Below are positions 43,828 to 52,598 of a stretch of 55,203 nt of DNA, in pieces; positions within the stretch are counted from its first letter, which is position 1, and every line of letters starts with the position of its first letter. The notes under the pieces are model-generated. The model saw only the letters and a program-made list of their open reading frames with translations, ran no database searches and was not told the DNA's origin. A program made the position numbers and the translations under genes. The DNA is from Gammaproteobacteria bacterium. GTDB taxonomy: Bacteria > Pseudomonadota > Gammaproteobacteria > Pseudomonadales > Azotimanducaceae. The DNA is taken from assembly GCA_028821405.1 (NCBI GenBank), contig JAPPGK010000031.1:11202-66404 (forward strand), given 5' to 3'.

Positions 43828-44472
43828 CTAAACGAGCGCGTCGAATGAATCAATCACCCGGTCCGCCCCGAGATGGTCGGGATTCTTGCCGTGGTTGTAG
43901 CCATATCGGTAGAGAACCACCGGGCACCCCGCTGCGCGCGCGCAGAGGACGTCCGTCTCCGAGTCGCCGACGAACAATGCCTGCTCGGGGGCCATGCCGA
44001 CGTGTTCGCAGGCGTACAACGCAGGCGCCGGGTCCGGCTTGAACCGACGGGTGGTGCCGCGACCGACGACGACCCGGAAGAACCGGGCCAGGTCGAGGGC
44101 GGCGAGCAGGCGGTTGCTCAAGTCGGTGGGTTTGTTGGTGACCACCGCAAGCGGAGCCCGTTCGGCGAGCACTGCCAACGTCTCGACGACGCTGGGATAG
44201 GGCAGCGAGTAGTCGGCGATGTGCGCGGCGTAGTGTTCGAGGAGCGCTGCCTGGTGCCGGTCGAGGTCTTCCGGCCCGGGGCAACGGCCGAGGTGATGGA
44301 ACGCGGCTTCGAGCATTGCCCGGACGCCGTGGCCGACCCAGTGCCGTGTCAGCGACTCGTCGACTGCGGCGAAGCCGGCGCCGGCGAGGGTGTGGTTGAG
44401 AGCCCGCGAGAGGTCCGGCGCGGTGTCGACCAGGGTGCCGTCGAGGTCGAAGAGGTAGGCCGAATAACTCAC
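43828..44472 (-). CDS. gph: Phosphoglycolate phosphatase
   Basis: HAD-superfamily hydrolase (214 residues). Motif I is [14 protein letters not shown] (nucleophile Asp and acid Asp), motif II is [10 protein letters not shown], motif III includes [15 protein letters not shown], and motif IV is [14 protein letters not shown]. It removes phosphate from 2-phosphoglycolate, formed by DNA repair. It overlaps rpe by four bases (ATGA) in the classical rpe-gph-trpE order. The 174 bp between it and trpE (43654-43827) show no gene. Confidence 0.93.
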   Translation of the reverse strand: MSYSAYLFDLDGTLVDTAPDLSRALNHTLAGAGFAAVDESLTRHWVGHGVRAMLEAAFHHLGRCPGPEDLDRHQAALLEHYAAHIADYSLPYPSVVETLAVLAERAPLAVVTNKPTDLSNRLLAALDLARFFRVVVGRGTTRRFKPDPAPALYACEHVGMAPEQALFVGDSETDVLCARAAGCPVVLYRYGYNHGKNPDHLGADRVIDSFDALV

Positions 44473-45164
44473 TCCGCCGGTGCCGCCAGTTCGTCGCGCA
44501 TCGCCTGGATGACCGAGCGGTAGTCATCCGCTCGGGCGCCGCCGCGTTCCGGCACGCCGAAGATCGCGGAGCCCGCAACGAAGGTGTCGGCGCCGGCCGC
44601 GCCTGCGTCGGCGATGTTCTCGACCTTGATGCCACCGTCGATTTCGAGTCGGATGTCGCGGCGGCGCCGATCGATGGCCTCCCGGGCGGCGCGGACCTTG
44701 TCGAGGGCGGCGGGGATGAAGGCCTGGCCGCCGAACCCCGGGTTCACGGACATGATCAACACGAGATCCACGGCGTCGATCAACGGGTCGAGGAAGGTGA
44801 GCGGTGTGCCCGGGTTGAACACGAGGCCGGCCTTCGCACCCCCCTCCCGAATCAGCGAAAGCGAGCGGTGCGGGTGCTCGCTCGCTTCCGGGTGGAAGGA
44901 GACGATGTCGGCGCCGGCGTCGATGAAAGCGCCGATGAGGTCGTCCACGGGTGTCACCATCAAGTGCACGTCCACGGGTGCCGTGACGCCGTGCTTGCGC
45001 AGGGACTCGAGCACCAGCGGGCCGACGCTCAGGTTCGGCACGTAGTGGTTGTCCATGACGTCGAAGTGGATCAGGTCCGCGCCGGCGGCCACGACGTCGT
45101 CCACCTCACGGCCAAGGTTGGCGAAGTCGGCTGCAAGGATGGAAGGTGCGATCCAGGGTTCCAC
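44469..45164 (-). CDS. rpe: Ribulose-phosphate 3-epimerase
   Basis: Pentose phosphate pathway epimerase (231 residues, TIM barrel). [35 protein letters not shown] with metal-ligand His and Asp, [36 protein letters not shown], and [13 protein letters not shown] with the second catalytic Asp are visible. It is probably co-transcribed with amgK-murU (38-bp gap upstream) and gph. Confidence 0.96.
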   Translation of the reverse strand: MEPWIAPSILAADFANLGREVDDVVAAGADLIHFDVMDNHYVPNLSVGPLVLESLRKHGVTAPVDVHLMVTPVDDLIGAFIDAGADIVSFHPEASEHPHRSLSLIREGGAKAGLVFNPGTPLTFLDPLIDAVDLVLIMSVNPGFGGQAFIPAALDKVRAAREAIDRRRRDIRLEIDGGIKVENIADAGAAGADTFVAGSAIFGVPERGGARADDYRSVIQAMRDELAAPAE

Positions 45165-45202
45165 GTCGAAATCGGCGCCGCGTACGGGTGGTGGCGCGCA
45201 TT

Positions 45203-45871
45203 CTACGCCGTCAGGCGCCGTGCCCGCTTGAGTTCCTCGTGGGTGCCGATGTCGATCCAGTTCCCACGGAAGACCTCGCCGGTGACCTGGTCTTCGGCCA
45301 CTGCCTTGAACAGCGGCGCCGTCAGCGAGAACGCACCGTTCGGCGTGTCGGCGAACAACGACTCGCCCAAAAGGGCGATTCCGCAGTAGGTCAGGTCGTT
45401 GCCGGGGCCGCGCCGGACCCGCAGGCCGCGCCCGCTGGTCTCGACGTGAAAGTCCGCGTGTTCCCTATGGCCGGGCGTTGGTGTGAGTACGAGGTGGGCC
45501 TTGGGGGCCTCGACGTCGAGCAGGTTGGCGAACGGGTAGTTGGTCCAGATGTCCCCGTTCAGGACCACGAACGGTCCGGGGACGAGGTCGGGAAGCGCTT
45601 TCTTGATGCCGCCACCGGTTTCGAGCAGATCGGGCTCGTGGCTGTAGCGAATGCGGACGCCGAGGTCGGACCCGCTGCCGAGCGCACTCTCGATGGCGGC
45701 ACCGAGGTGGTGCAGGTTGACGACGACGTCGCGGATGCCGGCTCGGTGCAGCCAGCGCATCTGGTGCACGATCAACGGCTCGCCGCCCACCGGGACGAGG
45801 GGCTTCGGAATGCGCTCGGTGAGCGGCCGCAGGCGTTCGCCGCGTCCGGCGGCGAGGATCATGGCACGCAT
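45203..45871 (-). CDS. murU: N-acetylmuramate alpha-1-phosphate uridylyltransferase
   Basis: Nucleotidyltransferase (222 residues) that makes UDP-MurNAc from MurNAc-1-phosphate and UTP, in the recycling route that bypasses MurA/Mur[27 protein letters not shown] is the nucleotide-binding signature (shared with other sugar-1-P uridylyl/thymidylyltransferases), and [11 protein letters not shown] carries the metal Asp. Assignment as MurU rests on size and its 13-base overlap with amgK, the pairing known from Pseudomonas putida. The ATG at 45871 gives MRAMILAAG. Confidence 0.9.
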   Translation of the reverse strand: MRAMILAAGRGERLRPLTERIPKPLVPVGGEPLIVHQMRWLHRAGIRDVVVNLHHLGAAIESALGSGSDLGVRIRYSHEPDLLETGGGIKKALPDLVPGPFVVLNGDIWTNYPFANLLDVEAPKAHLVLTPTPGHREHADFHVETSGRGLRVRRGPGNDLTYCGIALLGESLFADTPNGAFSLTAPLFKAVAEDQVTGEVFRGNWIDIGTHEELKRARRLTA

Positions 45872-46842
45872 GGCAACTTCCCGAGCCGCTCGGCCGCCCG
45901 GGGCAGCAGATCCCTCGCGATCCAGCCGGAGAACTCGGCAGTCTCCGGGTATTCCCGCCCCAGGCGGGCGATGCGAACGAGTACGGGCACGATGTCGCCG
46001 AGGTGGCTCGCACGGCCGCGGTCGAGGTAGAGGCGCGCGAATATGCCCACCGCCTTGAGTTGGCGCTGGATGGCGGTGAGATCGAAGGCGCGGTTGAAAG
46101 CCGCTTCCGTGCAGTCGATGTTGGCCAGGGCGAAGAATCGGCTTCGCCACGTCGCGATCCGCACCTCGTCGAATTCGACGTAGCAGTCGCGCAGCAGGGA
46201 GGCGATGTCGTAGCACGCCGGCCCATACAAGGCGTCCTGGAAGTCGACGATGCCCACGGTGCCATCGCCGCGCCAGATCAGGTTCCGGCAGTGGTAGTCG
46301 CGGTGTACCGTACATTGCGGCACGCTCATGGTCGCCTCGATCAGGGCCTCGCCAACGCCGGCGTAGGCCCTGGGAACATCGAGCCCCAGGAACCGTCCAA
46401 GTAGCCAGTCGGTGAAGATCGCCAGTTCGTCGCGGAAACGGGTTAAGGCGTAGGGCGCAATGCCGTCGCCCGGCACGGACTGAAGCTTGACCAGGTCCCG
46501 GACCGCGCCGGCAAGGGGCGCGTCGATCTCGCCGACGGCGTAGGCCTGGGCGAAGTCCCGTTCGCCGAGGTCTTCGAGCAGGAACATGCCGCGGTCGAAA
46601 TCGGCGGCGTGGATCCGGGGAGTGCAGAGCCCGTGGCGCCTGAACAACCCGGCCAGGTGGGCGAAGCGCGGGTTATCCTCCGTATCGGGCGGCGAGAGCA
46701 TGGCGACGAACGTGGATGAGCCAGTCGAGACGCGAAAGAAGTGGCGCGTGCTGGCTTCCGCCGGCAGGCGGGCCAGTTCGATGCCGTCCGTGCCGAGAGT
46801 TTGTTCGACCCAGGCGGCAAGCTCGGCTGCATCTTGGCTCAC
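45859..46842 (-). CDS. amgK: Anomeric N-acetylmuramate/N-acetylglucosamine kinase
   Basis: Aminoglycoside-phosphotransferase-fold kinase (327 residues) that phosphorylates the anomeric carbon of MurNAc (or GlcNAc) for the AmgK-MurU recycling route. The catalytic Brenner motif is VHRDYHCRNLIW and the metal-binding motif GIVDFQDALYGPACYDIASLLRD. The lid sequence STRHFFRVST resembles AmgK. The GTG at 46842 (reading SQDAAELAAW) is favoured; an ATG at 46881 would overlap the divergent lptD start. The gene is divergent from lptD with a 37-bp gap, the arrangement of Pseudomonas. Confidence 0.92.
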   Translation of the reverse strand: MSQDAAELAAWVEQTLGTDGIELARLPAEASTRHFFRVSTGSSTFVAMLSPPDTEDNPRFAHLAGLFRRHGLCTPRIHAADFDRGMFLLEDLGERDFAQAYAVGEIDAPLAGAVRDLVKLQSVPGDGIAPYALTRFRDELAIFTDWLLGRFLGLDVPRAYAGVGEALIEATMSVPQCTVHRDYHCRNLIWRGDGTVGIVDFQDALYGPACYDIASLLRDCYVEFDEVRIATWRSRFFALANIDCTEAAFNRAFDLTAIQRQLKAVGIFARLYLDRGRASHLGDIVPVLVRIARLGREYPETAEFSGWIARDLLPRAAERLGKLPCVP

Positions 46843-46879
46843 CCGGCGATTGTCGCCAAGTGGACGGTGGATTGACACC

Positions 46880-49183
46880 ATGGGTTTGCTGGTGGTGTTG
46901 GCGGCCCCGATCGCGACGGGCAACGAACTTGCCGAACTGCTCTGGCAGGACGACCCTGCGCCGGGGGTAGGCCCTTGGCGCTGCCCGGGCTCGTACGTGC
47001 CGCCTGCCTTCCCCTATCCGCGCGAATCGGACGGCGCCACTTTTCCCCTGGTGGTCAAGGCCGACCGTGTGACGGCATTGGAGACGCGCGTCGATGCGAG
47101 TGGCGAGGTCGAGATCCGCCAGGGCAATCGCTCGCTCGCCGCGCATGCCTCGACTTTCGACGAGACAACCTCCCTCGCGCGTGCCACGGGCGGTGTGCGT
47201 TTCGACGAGCCGGGCTTGAGCGTGCGCGGCTCGGAGGCGACGGTGGATTACGGCAGCTTGCATGCCCGGGTCGAGGACGCCGAGTTCGTGCTCACCGACT
47301 TGGAACTGCGTGGGCGCGCGGCTTGGTTTCAAAGGGACGACGAAGTCGTGGAACTCGACGCGGCTACCCTGACGAGCTGTCCGCCAGGGAATGCCGCGTG
47401 GCAGATCCGGGCCCGATCGATTCGCCTGGACGCCCGTACTCTCTTGGCCACCTCCCGACACGCCCGCTTGCAGTTGGGTCGCGTGCCCATCTTCTACGCC
47501 CCGTACCTGCGCTTTCCGGTCAGTGGCGAACGAACCAGTGGCTTCCTCGCGCCGGACATCTATGGGGGTAGGGACGGCATCGACATCTCGGTGCCCTACT
47601 ACCTCAACCTCGCCCCGAACTACGATGCGACCCTGACCCCCCGCTGGATCGCCGACCGAGGTTTCGGTTTCGAAGGCGAGGCGCGTCATCGTGCTCGATG
47701 GGGGGATACGCAACTCGACGCGGCCTTTCTTCCGCGTGATCGCGACTACGACGGTGGATTCGCGCGTGCGGGGTTGGCCGGCGGTTCCGAGGATCCTTCG
47801 CCGGCTGATCGCTGGTCGCTCCAGGTCGACCACCGGGGCCGCTGGGGCGGGCTTCGGACCGAGGTCGACTTCATGGCCGTGAGCGACAACGACTACTTCG
47901 GCGACTTCTCGGTGGCCCAGGGCGTCGCCAGCCGCGTCGCCCTGGAACGCAGGGGCGAAATCGAATACGTTCGAGGCGATCTGGTTGCCCGGCTTCTCGC
48001 CCAGGGTTTCCAGCGCTTGGAGTCCGGGCCGCAATCCTACCGGCGGCTGCCGGACGCGGGTGTGGCCTATGCGGGTACCCTCGTCGGGCCTCTGGGCTGG
48101 TCGATGGGCGCGTCATGGGCGGCGTTCGAATCTCCGCGCCGCGACGCCGTGACGGGAAACCGCTACCACTTCGATCCACGGTTGCGGTTCACGCTGAGCC
48201 GGGCGTGGGGCTTTGCCGAGGTGTCGGGTGGCGTGCGAAGCACTGGCTACGACCTGGCGAATGTTCCGAACCACCAGGATCCCCGGCCGCAGCGTAGCGT
48301 TCGCGTGGGGGTGCTCGACGCAGGGGTGTTCCTGGAACGCGACATCTCGTTCGGCACCGGCAACGCTACCCAGACCTTGGAGCCGCGGGTCTACTACCTG
48401 CGCCAGTCCCACGCCGACCAGGACCACCTGCCGGCGTTCGATGCGACCGAACTCACCTTCTCCTTTCGCCAACTGTTCCGGGACAACCGGTACGCGGGCC
48501 TTGACCGGTTCGGCGATGCCAACCGGTTGTCGATGGGCGTCGCCTCGCGGGTTCTTGACGCGAACGGCGGCGAGCTAGTTGCCGCCCGCATCGGCGCCAT
48601 GGTCCATCTCGACGACCCGCGGGTCAGGCTGGGGCCTATGAAGGAACTGGCGCCCGATGTGGTGGGTGAGTTGGCGGGACGGCTCGGTCGGATTCGCATC
48701 CTCTCGAGGTTTGCCTGGGACGCGGGCGGCGACGAGTTGGGCGAACTCGGGGCGGGTCTGTCCTACCGGCGCGATGCACGCAGCCTCGTCAATCTCGCCT
48801 ACCGGCGGCGTTTCCCGGACGTGGATCAAACCGATCTGTCGTTCCATTGGCCGCTCCGGGGAATGGACGAACGGTTGAGCGTCTTCGGACGATGGAACCA
48901 TGACTGGCGCAATGGTCAAAACATCGAGTCCTTCGCGGGATTCGCCTACGCGACCTGCTGCCTTGCGGTGAAGCTGCTTTGGCATCGAACGATCGATGCA
49001 CCGCGCAATCTGCCGGACGCGAAGACGACGGCGGACGCGGGCGTGATGCTTGAGATCTCGCTCAAGGGGTTGGGAGGATTCGGCTCGAAGGTTGATTCTC
49101 GGCTCGTTCGTGGCATAAAGGGCTACCGGGCCGAATCCAGGGCGACCGCGGCGCCACGCCGCACGAAGAGAGACGCGGGATGA
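46880..49183 (+). CDS. lptD: LPS-assembly protein LptD
   Basis: Outer-membrane translocon barrel that inserts lipopolysaccharide (767 residues). An N-terminal signal segment (about 2-14) is followed by the OstA/LptA-like jellyroll (from VKADRVTALETRVDASGEVE to IRLDARTLLATSRHARL), then PIFYAPYLRFPVSGERTSGFLAPDIY and a long beta-barrel. All four disulphide Cys are present: Cys35 (WRCPG), Cys167 (TSCPPGN) and the pair Cys693-Cys694 (YATCCLAVKL), as in E. coli. The ATG at 46880 lies in a very short shared promoter region with amgK. Its stop overlaps the surA start. Confidence 0.95.
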   Translation: MGLLVVLAAPIATGNELAELLWQDDPAPGVGPWRCPGSYVPPAFPYPRESDGATFPLVVKADRVTALETRVDASGEVEIRQGNRSLAAHASTFDETTSLARATGGVRFDEPGLSVRGSEATVDYGSLHARVEDAEFVLTDLELRGRAAWFQRDDEVVELDAATLTSCPPGNAAWQIRARSIRLDARTLLATSRHARLQLGRVPIFYAPYLRFPVSGERTSGFLAPDIYGGRDGIDISVPYYLNLAPNYDATLTPRWIADRGFGFEGEARHRARWGDTQLDAAFLPRDRDYDGGFARAGLAGGSEDPSPADRWSLQVDHRGRWGGLRTEVDFMAVSDNDYFGDFSVAQGVASRVALERRGEIEYVRGDLVARLLAQGFQRLESGPQSYRRLPDAGVAYAGTLVGPLGWSMGASWAAFESPRRDAVTGNRYHFDPRLRFTLSRAWGFAEVSGGVRSTGYDLANVPNHQDPRPQRSVRVGVLDAGVFLERDISFGTGNATQTLEPRVYYLRQSHADQDHLPAFDATELTFSFRQLFRDNRYAGLDRFGDANRLSMGVASRVLDANGGELVAARIGAMVHLDDPRVRLGPMKELAPDVVGELAGRLGRIRILSRFAWDAGGDELGELGAGLSYRRDARSLVNLAYRRRFPDVDQTDLSFHWPLRGMDERLSVFGRWNHDWRNGQNIESFAGFAYATCCLAVKLLWHRTIDAPRNLPDAKTTADAGVMLEISLKGLGGFGSKVDSRLVRGIKGYRAESRATAAPRRTKRDAG

Positions 49184-50541
49184 CAAGGAACACAACCATG
49201 ACATTGAGATCGTTTGGGCATTGGACGTCGGTGGCTGCGATCGCGGGCCTGGTGGCAATCTCGTCCGGCGCAGCCGAGACCGTGGATAGCATCGTCGCTG
49301 TCGTCAACGACGACATCGTGCTTGCCAGCGAACTCGAGGAGCGCACCGCGGAAGTGATGCTCCGACTGAGCGAGTCGGATCGCAACGATCCGCAACTGAT
49401 CGGTACCTTGCGCAGCCAGGTGCTCGAGCAGCTCATCCTGGAGAGCATTCAACTCCAGGAGGCGGAACTGCGGGGCATCGAAGTGGACGATGAGACGTTG
49501 ACGCGCGCGGTGACCGAATTCGCCCGCGGGAACAACATGACATTGGAGGAGTTCATCGCCGATGTCGCCGCACAAGGAACTTCCTATCGCGCGCTTCGGG
49601 AACGCGTGCGCCGGGACATCACCATCGAACGGGTTCAGCGGGCCGTCGTCAACCGTCGGGTCTACATTTCCGAACGCGACATCGACGAATTGCTTGCGTC
49701 GCCTTTCTTCAAGGAGTGGATCTCGGACGAGTACCGCCTCGGCCACATCCTCCTGGAGGTCACTCCCGACATGTCTTCCGCGGAGGTCGATGGGGTCCGT
49801 GACAAGGCGAACGGTCTTGTTGCCGAACTGCGCGAGGGTGCGGATTTCGCGGCGATGGCGATCGAACACTCGGCGGCATCAACCGCCGCCGACGGCGGCG
49901 ATCTGAAATGGCGCAAGGAGAGCCGCATTCCGGGCCGCTTCGCCGAGAAGGTTGTCGGTCTGGAAATCGGGACCGTGGTCGAGCCGTTCCAGGATTCCTC
50001 CGGATTCCACATCGTGAAGGTGATCGATATCCGGGGCGCGTCCCAGCAACGGGCCGAGCAGACCCACGTCCGCCACATCCTGCTGTCGCCGACCGCCATC
50101 CGCTCGGACGAGCAGACTCGCGCGGCGATCGAGGAGATCCGGCGCCGGATCGTCGCCGGCGAGGATTTCGGCGAGCTGGCGAAAGAGTATTCGGAAGATC
50201 CCGGGACGCGACTGGCGGGCGGCGACCTGGACTGGACGACCCCCGAGGACCTCGATCCCGCGTTCCAGCGCATGATGAATCTGACCGCTGTGAACGAGAT
50301 CTCGCAACCGTTCCAGAGTTCCTTCGGCTGGCATATTCTGGAGGTCCTCGGTCGGCGGCAGCAGGACATCAGCGACGAGGCGCGGCGCAACTACGCCGCA
50401 CAGGAACTGCTGCAGCGGCGTTTCGATGAACGGCTGCAGGAGTGGTTGACCGAGATCCGCGACGAGGCGTTCATAGAACGGCGGACGAGCGTTGCCGAAC
50501 GCGGCGCGGAGAGTCGCGCAAACACCCCGTTTGGCGGCTGA
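49180..50541 (+). CDS. surA: Periplasmic chaperone/peptidyl-prolyl isomerase SurA
   Basis: Outer-membrane-protein chaperone (453 residues) needed for LptD folding. A signal peptide (about 10-32, ending SSGAAETVD) is followed by the SurA N-terminal core with VDSIVAVVNDDIVLASELE. Two parvulin domains follow (about 183-285 and 292-396): YRLGHILLEV...FHIVKVIDIRG and THVRHILLSPTA...GWHILEVLGRR. The C-terminal helix (RNYAAQELLQRRFDERLQEWLTEIR) is complete. It overlaps lptD by four bases (ATGA). A slightly later ATG at 49198 could also start it. Confidence 0.95.
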   Translation: MTRNTTMTLRSFGHWTSVAAIAGLVAISSGAAETVDSIVAVVNDDIVLASELEERTAEVMLRLSESDRNDPQLIGTLRSQVLEQLILESIQLQEAELRGIEVDDETLTRAVTEFARGNNMTLEEFIADVAAQGTSYRALRERVRRDITIERVQRAVVNRRVYISERDIDELLASPFFKEWISDEYRLGHILLEVTPDMSSAEVDGVRDKANGLVAELREGADFAAMAIEHSAASTAADGGDLKWRKESRIPGRFAEKVVGLEIGTVVEPFQDSSGFHIVKVIDIRGASQQRAEQTHVRHILLSPTAIRSDEQTRAAIEEIRRRIVAGEDFGELAKEYSEDPGTRLAGGDLDWTTPEDLDPAFQRMMNLTAVNEISQPFQSSFGWHILEVLGRRQQDISDEARRNYAAQELLQRRFDERLQEWLTEIRDEAFIERRTSVAERGAESRANTPFGG

Positions 50542-51369
50542 GTGGCGGCGCTCCGCCAGGTCCGCCCGGGCACGGCGAGGACACATCCGGCGAAGCGCCG
50601 CGCCTACGGCCAGCACTTTCTCACCGACACCACCGTTGTCGAGCGCATATTCGCGGCCCTCGATCTCGACCCTGCGGACCACGTTCTCGAGATTGGGCCC
50701 GGAACAGGGGCATTGACACCGCGGCTTCGGCGGGAGGCGGGCTCGGTGGTTGCCGTCGAAATCGATCCGGAACTCGCGGAGCCCATGCGGATGCGACTTC
50801 CCGACGTCGACGTCGTCTGTGCCGACGCCCTTGCGGTGGACCTGCCCGCACTCCTTGACCGCGCCGGAAGCCGGCGGCGTCGGATAGTCGGCAACCTGCC
50901 GTACAGCATCGCCAGCCCCCTGCTGGAGCGATTGTTCGATGATCGCGTGGTCGCGCGGGACATGCACTTCATGGTGCAGGCGGAAGTAGCCCGACGCCTC
51001 GCGGCGGTACCCGGATCCAAGACCTACGGTCGCTTGTCGGTGATGGCGCAGTGGCACTGCCGGGTCCACCTGCTCTTCGAGGTGGCCCCGGGGAGCTTCT
51101 CGCCGCCGCCGAAGGTCCGTTCGGCGTTCCTCCGACTCGAGCCCAGGCCGCTGGCGGATCGCCTGGATTGCGATGCCCACGTGCTGCGACAGGTTGTCCG
51201 CGTGGCATTCTCGAAGCGCCGAAAAACGCTCGCCAATGCCTTAGAATCCATTCCGGTCGATTGGCAAGCGGTGGCCATCGACCCGAGGAAGAGACCGGAG
51301 AACCTCAGCGTCGCCGATTTCGTTGCCATTGCCCAAGGTCTTCCCGCCAACGTTGAACGCCCGAGATGA
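50542..51369 (+). CDS. rsmA: 16S rRNA (adenine1518-N6/1519-N6)-dimethyltransferase
   Basis: KsgA/RsmA methyltransferase (275 residues) that dimethylates two adenines in helix 45 of 16S rRNA. The signature GQHFLTDTTVVERI, the SAM motif LEIGPGTGALTPRL, EIDPELAEPM, VVCADALAVDL and the catalytic NLPYSIASPLL are present, then FSPPPKVRSAFLRLEP and the C-terminal helical domain with FSKRRKTLANAL. The GTG at 50542 follows the surA TGA with no gap; a later start at the aligned KRRAYGQHF is possible. In related genomes pdxA stands between surA and rsmA; here it is missing. Confidence 0.95.
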   Translation: MAALRQVRPGTARTHPAKRRAYGQHFLTDTTVVERIFAALDLDPADHVLEIGPGTGALTPRLRREAGSVVAVEIDPELAEPMRMRLPDVDVVCADALAVDLPALLDRAGSRRRRIVGNLPYSIASPLLERLFDDRVVARDMHFMVQAEVARRLAAVPGSKTYGRLSVMAQWHCRVHLLFEVAPGSFSPPPKVRSAFLRLEPRPLADRLDCDAHVLRQVVRVAFSKRRKTLANALESIPVDWQAVAIDPRKRPENLSVADFVAIAQGLPANVERPR

Positions 51370-51372
51370 CTC

Positions 51373-51741
51373 GTGAACGGATTTGAAGTCAGCGTCGTAC
51401 CTCGCTACATCCTGGCCGAGTCCGACCCCGCCAAGTCCCGTTTCGTGTTCGCCTACACGATCACCATCGCGAACCACGGCGAACAGGCGGCCCAACTGCT
51501 CAACCGCTATTGGCTGATCACCAATGGCGACGGCAAACAGCAGGAAGTACGTGGCCCGGGTGTCGTCGGCAACCAACCTCGGATTGCGCCGGGCGAGTCG
51601 TTTCGCTACACGAGCGCCTGCGTATTGGAGACCGCCGTGGGTGCCATGAAAGGCCACTACGAGTTTGTGGGCGACAACGGCGAACGGTTCGACGTCCCCA
51701 TCCCGACGTTTTCCCTGGCCGTGCCAGACGCCGTGCATTGA
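51373..51741 (+). CDS. apaG: Co2+/Mg2+ efflux-associated protein ApaG
   Basis: 122-residue fibronectin-III-like fold protein. Signatures are VSVVPRYILAESDPAKSRFVFAY, LLNRYWLITNGDGKQQEVRG, GVVGNQPRIAPGESFRYTSACVLETAVGAMKG. The exact biochemical role is unclear (linked to divalent cation resistance). It starts with GTG three bases after the rsmA stop. Its TGA overlaps the presumed TTG of apaH. The order rsmA-apaG-apaH is classical. Confidence 0.95.
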   Translation: MNGFEVSVVPRYILAESDPAKSRFVFAYTITIANHGEQAAQLLNRYWLITNGDGKQQEVRGPGVVGNQPRIAPGESFRYTSACVLETAVGAMKGHYEFVGDNGERFDVPIPTFSLAVPDAVH

Positions 51742-52598
51742 TCTCCTCGAGCGGCGCAGTCCCACATCGCGCTGGCGACGACAGCGCGGTTGGTTCCACC
51801 TACCTCGTGGGTGACATACAGGGCTGTTTCGAGAGTCTCGAGGCCTTGCTCGCCGCCGTCGGGTTTTCTGACGTCGACCGCCTCTGGTGCGTCGGCGACC
51901 TGGTCAACCGGGGGCCGGACTCGCTATCGGTATTGCGTTTCGCGCGCGGTTTGGGAGAGCGGTTCGCGTGCGTTCTCGGCAACCACGACCTGCACTTTCT
52001 CGCCATGGTCTACGGCGGCCACCCGCATCGTGCAACCGATACGATGGAACCTCTTCTCGATGCACCCGACTGCGGTGAACTCGCGCAGTGGTTGCGCCAT
52101 CAGCCCTTGCTCATCGAAGGCGACGATTGGGTGGTGGTTCACGCCGGTATCCCGCATACCTGGACGACCGCGACGGCCCGCGCCAACGCCCGCGAAGTGG
52201 AAGCGGTGATCCGGGGCCCGGGTCACGCCGAGTTCTTCCGTCGGATGTATGGCAACGAGCCTGCGCTCTGGCGTGACGGTCTCGTAGGAATAGACCGGCA
52301 TCGCGCCACCGTCAACTACCTCACGAGGATGCGCCTGGTCGACGGCGAGGGACGCCTGGAGTTCAGCCACAAGGGTACCCTCGACGATCTGCCTCCCGGC
52401 TATGCGCCCTGGTTCTCCTACCCGACCCAGATCAATGGAACACTCTATTTTGGTCATTGGGCGGCACTGGATGGCGCCACGGGAAAGCCCCGCGTCGTCG
52501 GCCTCGATACCGGCTGTGTCTGGGGCCGGTCCATGACCGCGATTCGCCTCGAGGATGGCCAGACGTTCTCGGTCGCTTCTGTCGAGACGGGCCGATGA
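51738..52598 (+). CDS. apaH: Bis(5'-nucleosyl)-tetraphosphatase (symmetrical)
   Basis: Hydrolyses Ap4A to two ADP (about 286 residues). The metallophosphatase motifs are LVGDIQGCFESLEALL, WCVGDLVNRGPDSLSVLRF, VLGNHDLHFLAM, and VVVHAGIPHTW; FGHWAALDG and GLDTGCVWG complete the site. No ATG or GTG occurs before the conserved TYLVGDIQG in this frame, so the TTG at 51738, overlapping the apaG stop as TTGA, is inferred as start. It ends overlapping cca by four bases. Confidence 0.93.
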   Translation: MISSSGAVPHRAGDDSAVGSTYLVGDIQGCFESLEALLAAVGFSDVDRLWCVGDLVNRGPDSLSVLRFARGLGERFACVLGNHDLHFLAMVYGGHPHRATDTMEPLLDAPDCGELAQWLRHQPLLIEGDDWVVVHAGIPHTWTTATARANAREVEAVIRGPGHAEFFRRMYGNEPALWRDGLVGIDRHRATVNYLTRMRLVDGEGRLEFSHKGTLDDLPPGYAPWFSYPTQINGTLYFGHWAALDGATGKPRVVGLDTGCVWGRSMTAIRLEDGQTFSVASVETGR

